A stretch of 64,000 nt of DNA, taken from the NCBI GenBank assembly GCA_035546295.1, contig DATKBT010000076.1:1-64000 (forward strand), given 5' to 3'. This stretch comes from DATKBT01 sp035546295. GTDB lineage: Bacteria > Acidobacteriota > Thermoanaerobaculia > Multivoradales > Multivoraceae. Position 1 is the stretch's first letter. The number at the start of each line of letters is the position of its first letter. Under the pieces are notes generated by a model, which did no database searches, was not told the DNA's origin, and worked only from the letters and a program-made list of their open reading frames with translations. Positions 56,961 to 64,000 of this stretch are shown here, one piece after another. The translations under genes and the position numbers were made by a program.

Positions 56961-57425
56961 TCAGGCCGGGGCCGGGTACTCGTGCCGGCGCTGCTCGCTG
57001 CCGTCGGCCTTGTGGATCACCAACTCGCTCGGGGCACGCTCGCGGGCGAGCTCGCGCCCGGCCTCGACCGCTTCCTTCTTGAGCTCGAACGTCCCGCTCG
57101 GGCGCTGGTTGCCCGAGACCTTGACCTGCCAGCCGTTCGCGTTCGGCGCGACGTCGATCGTGGTGTCGGCGCGCGCCGACATCTTCTTCTTCACCACCAC
57201 CCCGGCGATCGCGGCCGCCGCGGTGACTCCCGCAGCCGTCGCGACTCTCGCTGGCGTGAGCTTGTCGAGCACGCCCTTCACCCTCTGCTTCGGCGTTTGC
57301 TTCGGCGTTTGCTTCGGCGTTTGCTTCGACTTCTGCTTCGACCTCTGCTCCAGAGACTTTCTCTGAGCGCTCTGGGAAGGGGTGGCGCCCCCACTCGCGG
57401 TTTTCCGATTCGTCGTGCTCGGCAT
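56961..57425 (-). CDS. DUF2188 protein with lysine-rich repeat tail
   Basis: A 154-residue protein. A DUF2188 domain at about 90-150 has the pattern PNANGWQVKVSGNQRPSG, KKEAVEAGRELARE, and ELVIHKADGSEQRRHEY. It is preceded by a hydrophobic alanine-rich stretch (about 58-80, possibly membrane-associated) and an N-terminal lysine/glutamine segment built from repeated KQTP units. DUF2188 domains are small, of unknown function, and often found in stress-related proteins. The KQTP repeats are encoded by tandem 12-base units. Confidence 0.78.
   Translation of the reverse strand: MPSTTNRKTASGGATPSQSAQRKSLEQRSKQKSKQTPKQTPKQTPKQRVKGVLDKLTPARVATAAGVTAAAAIAGVVVKKKMSARADTTIDVAPNANGWQVKVSGNQRPSGTFELKKEAVEAGRELARERAPSELVIHKADGSEQRRHEYPAPA
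57289..57348. repeat. 12-bp coding repeat in the DUF2188 gene
   Basis: Three exact copies of TTCGGCGTTTGC (57289-57300, 57301-57312, 57313-57324) and two diverged copies (57325-57336, 57337-57348). Read on the minus strand they encode the KQTPKQTPKQTP stretch and the preceding KQKSKQ-type residues. Confidence 0.85.
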
Positions 57426-57815
57426 CGCTTCTTCCTCCGTGGGTCCGGAAGAACCCGGGGTCGTTCTCGCGTCGACCGGTCGCTCCCTATGCGCGATCCG
57501 GTCGATCTCCCTATTGAAGCAAGAGCCGAGCCAGGTGCGACGCGCGCTCGGACCCCTCCGGGCCTCGCCGTTTCGTCGGCCCCGGCCGCTGACCGGCGCG
57601 GAGGCGACGGGAGAGGCGGGAGCAAGACGAGACGTGCCTCACCGGGCTCACCGGGCGAAGGACGCGGCCTGGGACGCCGGTCGCTCGAACCCGCCCGTAG
57701 AGGAGACTCCCGGGCTGCTCACCGGGCAACTGCTGACTCCGTTCGACTTACCGACCGAGGGGAGGAAACTACAAAGATTTCGCGAGATCGCAACAGCCAG
57801 CTCGGCTCGGCGAGC
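57426..57815. other. Divergent spacer with no gene seen
   Basis: 390 bases between the DUF2188 gene and a small plus-strand gene. A GGGGAGGAAACTACAAAGAT stretch near 57760-57780 is unusually A-rich for this window and may hold a promoter. No coding frame was judged real. Confidence 0.45.
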
Positions 57816-58109
57816 ATGCGCTTCCGCTTCGACTGCTCCGGCCGCTACCAATCCAGAGTGCGGCTGTTCCTCGGGACGATGAGGGTGCGTGAGGCAGGGG
57901 AGTTCCGCGCCTCCGACGGCGTGCTCCACCTGAGTCGCGCCGACGGGTCCCTCACCGCCTGGAGGTACCGTTTCGACGGCTCGATCCTGCGCCTCGAGGA
58001 GGCGCCGGGAGAATGGCACGACTACCGGCGCCTTGCCGTCGCGGCCTGCGCTCGACCGGCGAGCCCTCGAGACGCACGGCTCGAGTCGGCGGCGAAGCAA
58101 CCTCTATGA
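57816..58109 (+). CDS. Small conserved hypothetical protein
   Basis: A 97-residue soluble protein, MRFRFDCSGRYQSRVRL at the start, with repeating beta-strand character and a tail block, LTAWRYRFDGSILRLEEAPGEWHDYRRL. That block looks like the end of a META/lipocalin-like small barrel. It has no signal peptide, and the N-terminal part of such a barrel may be missing, so this could be a gene fragment. The ATG at 57816 is the first good start. It stops 21 bases before PadR 3. Confidence 0.5.
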   Translation: MRFRFDCSGRYQSRVRLFLGTMRVREAGEFRASDGVLHLSRADGSLTAWRYRFDGSILRLEEAPGEWHDYRRLAVAACARPASPRDARLESAAKQPL

Positions 58110-58125
58110 AAGAAACTCGTATAGT
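58104..58125 (+). promoter_or_regulatory. PadR 3 promoter, possible leaderless start
   Basis: TATAGT (58120-58125) is a good -10 box only five bases before the PadR ATG (58131), so the transcript would begin at or within a few bases of the start codon. CTAT (58104-58107) and ATAG (58121-58124) form a loose inverted repeat with nearly the same geometry as at PadR 1. Confidence 0.45.
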
Positions 58126-58130
58126 GCAGC

Positions 58131-58490
58131 ATGCCGCCTGGCCGCCCCCCGACGCCCGCTGCGCTCAAGCCCGTCGATCTCCACGTCCTGCTCGCGCTGC
58201 GAGCGGGTGATCGCCACGGCTACGGGCTGGTCCAGGACCTCGAGGAGCAGAGTGCCGGACGACTGCGCCTGGCGCCCGCGAGCCTCTACACGGTCCTGCA
58301 GCGGCTGCTCGACTGGGGCTGGATCGAAGAGGCCGACGTCCCGCTGGTCGCCTCGGCCGGTCCGCCGCGACGTCTCTACCGGCTGACCGGCGCCGGGGCG
58401 GCCGCGCTCGGGGCGGAGACCGAGCGCCTGCGCGACCTGCTGGCGCGCCTGGACTCGGGATCCTTCGCCGATCCGGAGCGCGCGCGGTGA
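58131..58490 (+). CDS. PadR-family transcriptional regulator 3
   Basis: A 119-residue PadR winged-helix regulator: LKPVDLHVLLALRAGDRHGYGLVQDLEE, PASLYTVLQRLLDWGWI, and a wing ending in PPRRLYRLTGAGAAALGAE. Its GTGA overlap with the next permease matches the other two PadR-ADOP pairs. A -10 box almost touching the start codon suggests a leaderless mRNA. Confidence 0.92.
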   Translation: MPPGRPPTPAALKPVDLHVLLALRAGDRHGYGLVQDLEEQSAGRLRLAPASLYTVLQRLLDWGWIEEADVPLVASAGPPRRLYRLTGAGAAALGAETERLRDLLARLDSGSFADPERAR

Positions 58491-61207
58491 GCCCGTCGTT
58501 CGATGGTCTGGCGAGGAGCCTGCACCGCCTCGCGCTGGCGCTCTATCCGCGCAGCTTCCGCGAGCGCTTCGGCGAGGAGCTCGACTCCTGCCTCGCCGAC
58601 CTGCTCGCGGACGCGCGGCGGCGCGGGCGCCTGGCGCGCCTCACCGCCGCGCTCGGCGCGCTCCTGCGCGCCCTGCTCGCCGCACCGCGCGCCTGGCGCC
58701 AGGCTCGCGGCCGACCGGCTCCCAGCCCTTCTCCCGAACGCCCCGAGACCCCGGAGGATCGCATGCACCGACTCCTACGAGACCTTCGATTCGCCGCCCG
58801 CCGCCTCGCGCGAGCGCCCGGCTTCGTGCTGCTGGCGGTGACCTCCCTCGCGATCGGCGTGGGCGCGAACACCAGCATGCTGTCGACCGTCGATGGTCTG
58901 ATCTGGCGGCGCTTGCCGGTGCCGGAGGCGGAGCGTCTCGTCCGCGTGGCAGAGGTCAACGAGTACGGTGCCCGCAACACCGCCTACGGCAACTACCGGA
59001 GTCTGGCCGAGGAGGCGGGCGAAGTGTTCGAGGGGGTCTCGGTCCAGGACCTCGAGACTTTCGCGATCGCCGTCGGCGACTCGCTCGAGCTCACCTTCGG
59101 AGAGCTGGTCTCGGCCGACTACTTCGAGACGCTCCGGCTCGAGCCCGCGCTGGGCCGCTTCTTCTCGCCCGCCGACGCCGAGGCGCCGGCTGAGCCCCTG
59201 GTGACGGTGCTGTCCCACCACCTGTGGCAGCGAGCATTCTCGGCCGATCCCGGCGTCGTCGGCCGGACGATCCGGATCAACGACCAGCCGGCGACGGTGG
59301 TCGGGGTCGCTCCCGCGAGCTTCGAGGGCACCAAGTTCGCGCTCGGCATGGATCTGTGGGTGCCGGCGCGCCCCTGGGGGCGGACCCAGGGCTGGGGAGA
59401 ATGGGAGAGCGTGCGCGACAGCGCCTCGTGGAACGTCTTCGCCCGGCTGCGCCCGGACACCTCGATCGGGCAGGCTCAGTCCTCGCTCGACGTGCTCGCC
59501 GCGCGTCTCGCCGAGCAGCACCCGGAGACCAACGCCTCGACCCGCTTCCTGATCGTCGACGAGCGGGTGGGGAGGATCACGCCCGATAGCGGACCCCTCC
59601 TCGGCCTGATCGCGGCGGTGGCGATCGGAGCGTCGTCACTGGTGCTGCTGGTGGCGGCCGCCAACGTCGGCGGGCTCCTGCTGACGCGCGCCGTCGCGCG
59701 CCGGCGCGAGCTCGGGCTGCGCGCGGCGCTCGGCGCTCGACGCTCGCGGCTGGCCGGCGAGCTGCTGGGCGAGGGCGCGATCCTCGCCCTGCTCGGCGGC
59801 GCCCTCGGCGTCGCCGCCGCCTTCGTGACGCCGCGCTTGATGCTCGACCTCCTGCCGTCGCTCCCCTACCGTTTCGCGCTCGACCTGCGCCCGAGCCCGG
59901 CGGTGATCGCCGGCGCGCTCGGCGCGTCCCTGCTCGCGGTCCTGCTCGGGGCGCTGGCGCCCGCGATGCGCGCCAGCCGCATGGAGCCGGCGAGCGCGCT
60001 CGGCGACCGCACCCCGCGCGGTCGGCGCGGTCGTGGTCTCGACCTCGTCGTCGTGGCGATGACGGCGATCGCCTTTCTCTCGCTCACCCTCGGAACGCTC
60101 TTCATCCGCTCACTGTCCTCGGTACGCGAGATCGATCCCGGGTTCGCCACCGAGCAGCGCCTGCTCGCCTCCTTCGACGTCGGCCTGGCGGGAAACTCCG
60201 GGCTCGAGAGCGCGGACTACGCGCAACGCCTCGTCGAGCGGGTGTCGGCCCTGCCCGGGGTCGAGCGCGCCGCCGTCAGCTCGTTGATGCCGCTCGGTGA
60301 CAGCAGCAACAGCACCTACCTGTTCGCCGCCGACCGCTCCTACCCCGACGATCAGCCCGGCGAGCGGACCTGGTACGCGGCGGTCACCCCCGAGTGGCTC
60401 GCCACCGCCGGGACCTCGCTGCTCGAGGGTCGCGGCATCACGTCCGCGGACGAAGCCGGCACGCCCCCGGTCGCCGTGATCAACCGCACTCTGGCGGAGC
60501 GGCTCTGGCCGGAGGGCGACTGGATCGGTCGCCGCCTGCGTTTCGGTCGCGATCCCGGGGCGAGGACGTCCGAAGTGGTGGGCGTGATGGAGGAGGGCCG
60601 GTACGAGCAGGCGAACGAACGACCGCTCGCCGCAGCGTTCGTTCCCTTCGCCCAGTCGCCGTGGGAGAACGCCGTGATCCTGGTCCAGGCCGACGGCGTT
60701 CCTCCCGAGTCGCTCGCCGCGAGCCTGCGAAGCGCCGCCCGCGAGATCGATCCCCGCGTCCCGCTGTTCGGACTGCGCACGGTCGACGCCCACGTCGCGA
60801 GCTCGCTCTGGCTCTTCCGTACGGCCGCCGGCCTGTCGTCGGCGCTCGGCGTCCTCGCGCTGCTGCTCGCGACCGCGGGCGTCTACGGTGTGATCTCGTA
60901 CCGCGTCGGACAGCGTACCCGCGAGTTGGGCGTGCGGCTCGCCATCGGCGCCCAGACGCCGCAGCTCTTCGGCCTGGTGCTGCGCGGCGGCTTGGTGCTG
61001 TGCGCGAGCGGGCTTGCGGTCGGCTCGGTGCTGGCGCTCGTCATCGGCGGCGCCCTGGGCGGTCTGCTGATCGGCGTCGACCCCCACGACGCGCGAATCT
61101 ACCTGACGGTCGCGTCGCTGCTCGCGCTGGTCACCGTCGTGGCCGCTCTACGCCCGGCGTCGAGGGCTGCCCGCATCGACCCGGTCCGCTCGCTGCGGGT
61201 GGGTTGA
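58487..61207 (+). CDS. ADOP/MacB-FtsX type permease 4
   Basis: A 906-residue membrane protein, the largest of the four copies. The prefix (LHRLALALYPRSFRERFGEELDS, then an Ala/Leu/Arg-rich helix) resembles that of permease 3. The body has FVLLAVTSLAIGVGANTSMLS at about 110-130, two MacB-type periplasmic domains, an FtsX block with NVGGLLLTRAVARRRELGLRAALGARRSRL, and a terminal block with TAGVYGVISYRVGQRTRELGVRLAIGA. The GTG start is in the PadR 3 stop codon. Confidence 0.92.
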   Translation: MSPSFDGLARSLHRLALALYPRSFRERFGEELDSCLADLLADARRRGRLARLTAALGALLRALLAAPRAWRQARGRPAPSPSPERPETPEDRMHRLLRDLRFAARRLARAPGFVLLAVTSLAIGVGANTSMLSTVDGLIWRRLPVPEAERLVRVAEVNEYGARNTAYGNYRSLAEEAGEVFEGVSVQDLETFAIAVGDSLELTFGELVSADYFETLRLEPALGRFFSPADAEAPAEPLVTVLSHHLWQRAFSADPGVVGRTIRINDQPATVVGVAPASFEGTKFALGMDLWVPARPWGRTQGWGEWESVRDSASWNVFARLRPDTSIGQAQSSLDVLAARLAEQHPETNASTRFLIVDERVGRITPDSGPLLGLIAAVAIGASSLVLLVAAANVGGLLLTRAVARRRELGLRAALGARRSRLAGELLGEGAILALLGGALGVAAAFVTPRLMLDLLPSLPYRFALDLRPSPAVIAGALGASLLAVLLGALAPAMRASRMEPASALGDRTPRGRRGRGLDLVVVAMTAIAFLSLTLGTLFIRSLSSVREIDPGFATEQRLLASFDVGLAGNSGLESADYAQRLVERVSALPGVERAAVSSLMPLGDSSNSTYLFAADRSYPDDQPGERTWYAAVTPEWLATAGTSLLEGRGITSADEAGTPPVAVINRTLAERLWPEGDWIGRRLRFGRDPGARTSEVVGVMEEGRYEQANERPLAAAFVPFAQSPWENAVILVQADGVPPESLAASLRSAAREIDPRVPLFGLRTVDAHVASSLWLFRTAAGLSSALGVLALLLATAGVYGVISYRVGQRTRELGVRLAIGAQTPQLFGLVLRGGLVLCASGLAVGSVLALVIGGALGGLLIGVDPHDARIYLTVASLLALVTVVAALRPASRAARIDPVRSLRVG

Positions 61208-61217
61208 GGGTGCGAGC

Positions 61218-63119
<1,902 letters not shown>

Positions 63120-63357
63120 CGGGAGCTTGGATCGGAGCGACACCGCTCGCCGGCGCGCGAGCAGGTCGGCGAAGTGTAGTGCCCCAGGCTGCCGGTCACG
63201 ATCGGGCTCGACCCCAGGCACCGTCGAAGACGAGCGCACGCTCCTGCTGCGCCTCTCGCCCCGGAGATCGGGGGCGCACATGGGATGCCGATCGCGCCGG
63301 CGCCGAGGATCCTCGGTCCTTCGCCGTGCCGCCGCGGCGATCCTGCTGGCCGCCTCC

Positions 63358-63912
63358 TCAGACTGCGAGCAGGCGCTCGAAGAACGACCGGTAGCGCCGG
63401 AGTGTGACGCGCAGATCCTCGGTCGTCACCTCCTCGCCGCGATCCCAGATCCCCTCGAGCTGACGGCGGTCACGCTCGAAGCACTGGTGCAGCGAATCGG
63501 TCGCCTCGCGCACCAGGGCGTCGGCGTCTCCCACCGCCCGCCTCGGCGCGTCGACGAACGAGGCCTGGATCTCGTCCCAGCGGGAGCGGAAGCGTCGGCT
63601 CTGCTCGTCGCCGAGCAGGCTGGCGCCCGTCCCGTCCGAGGTCACGACCACCGCGCTCTCTGCGCCCCGCATCCCGTGCGGCTCGGGCGGCGCCGTCAAG
63701 GGCGGCGGCTCAGGAGGCGGCGTGGTCTCGTCGCCCGACTCCCAGGCTCCGCGGCCGTCCGGGCCGGCGGCGGCGCTCTCGCGCGACCTCGAGGCGGAGA
63801 CGGCCGCGGCTTCCCGAGGCTCACGACCGGCGTCTGCGCTGTGACGCTCCGCGTGAGGATCGTCCGCCGGCGCGGCCGCGCGCCCATCCCGCCGCAGCTC
63901 CGGTGACAGCAT
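63358..63912 (-). CDS. Conserved hypothetical protein
   Basis: A 184-residue protein. The first ~100 residues are disordered (Ala/Pro/Glu/Asp-rich). The last ~75 are an ordered helical block (SRWDEIQASFVDAPRRAVGDADALV, FERDRRQLEGIWDRG, VTTEDLRVTLRRYRSFFERLL) that I recall from uncharacterised proteins of high-GC bacteria. There is no signal peptide. The ATG at 63912 has GGAGG some 11 bases upstream. The frame may extend beyond the window if another start is used. Confidence 0.68.
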   Translation of the reverse strand: MLSPELRRDGRAAAPADDPHAERHSADAGREPREAAAVSASRSRESAAAGPDGRGAWESGDETTPPPEPPPLTAPPEPHGMRGAESAVVVTSDGTGASLLGDEQSRRFRSRWDEIQASFVDAPRRAVGDADALVREATDSLHQCFERDRRQLEGIWDRGEEVTTEDLRVTLRRYRSFFERLLAV

Positions 63913-64000
63913 GCCGTCTCTCGCCTCCGGCGAGCGCGGCTTCTCCCTCGCCGCCTCGTGCTCTCGACTCCTGCGGGCTCTGCCTTGCTCGCGGTCCGAA

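Overview
The window is high-GC DNA packed with genes on both strands, and it looks chromosomal. No tRNA, rRNA, CRISPR array, transposase or phage gene was seen. The best taxonomic guess is an Acidobacteriota member. It has four large orphan FtsX/MacB-type permeases of the ADOP kind, three of them fused translationally to an upstream PadR regulator. It also has an ECF sigma factor coupled to a Ser/Thr kinase-TPR protein, a double-kinase receptor, many GTG/TTG starts and 4-base GTGA/ATGA gene overlaps. This is inference from gene families, not from a marker-gene search.

Layout. 1-9 kb: the end of an unknown gene, a TonB-like protein, two metallo-beta-lactamase-fold hydrolases, a YjbQ-family protein, an amidohydrolase coupled to a CaiB/BaiF CoA-transferase, and two proteins of unknown function. 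8.7-16.3 kb: a MATE exporter, a DUF72 protein, an FHA-EAL c-di-GMP phosphodiesterase, a nitrilase-superfamily protein lacking the usual catalytic lysine, and the first ADOP permease. 16.6-26.4 kb: a secreted beta-sandwich protein, a 1,216-residue kinase/cyclase-like/kinase/sensor receptor directly downstream of rpoD (TTG start), a 0.9-kb non-coding gap, and aidB. 26.5-33 kb: a hybrid histidine kinase, a YbjN-like/membrane/GDSL cluster, a release-factor-like (baeRF) protein with a zinc ribbon, and a secreted protein. 33-41.4 kb: PadR-ADOP pair 1, a signal-less periplasmic-binding-fold protein, a broken cysteine synthase remnant, and a large multi-PAS hybrid histidine kinase. 41.4-47 kb: an ECF sigma factor with a kinase-TPR protein, a secreted protein, and a membrane metallophosphoesterase with non-standard metal ligands. 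47-53 kb: PadR-ADOP pair 2, then an RnfD-like membrane protein fused to a cysteine-rich Sel1-like tail and coupled to a SUMF1-fold lipoprotein. 53-64 kb: an EamA exporter and a MocR regulator diverging over a four-half-site operator array, a PAP2 phosphatase, a DUF2188 protein, PadR-ADOP pair 3, Uup, and a conserved hypothetical.

How it fits together. The content is dominated by signalling (two histidine kinases, two kinase receptors, ECF, EAL) and by envelope transport and stress functions. The PadR-ADOP pairs look like self-contained regulated permease modules. Short tandem repeats of period 12 or 15 bases recur at gene ends and inside genes, and a ~70-bp element occurs twice in opposite orientation. 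The best candidates for undescribed biology are the dual-kinase receptor, the RnfD-Sel1/SUMF1 pair, the signal-less binding protein beside a multi-PAS kinase, and the MocR operator array.
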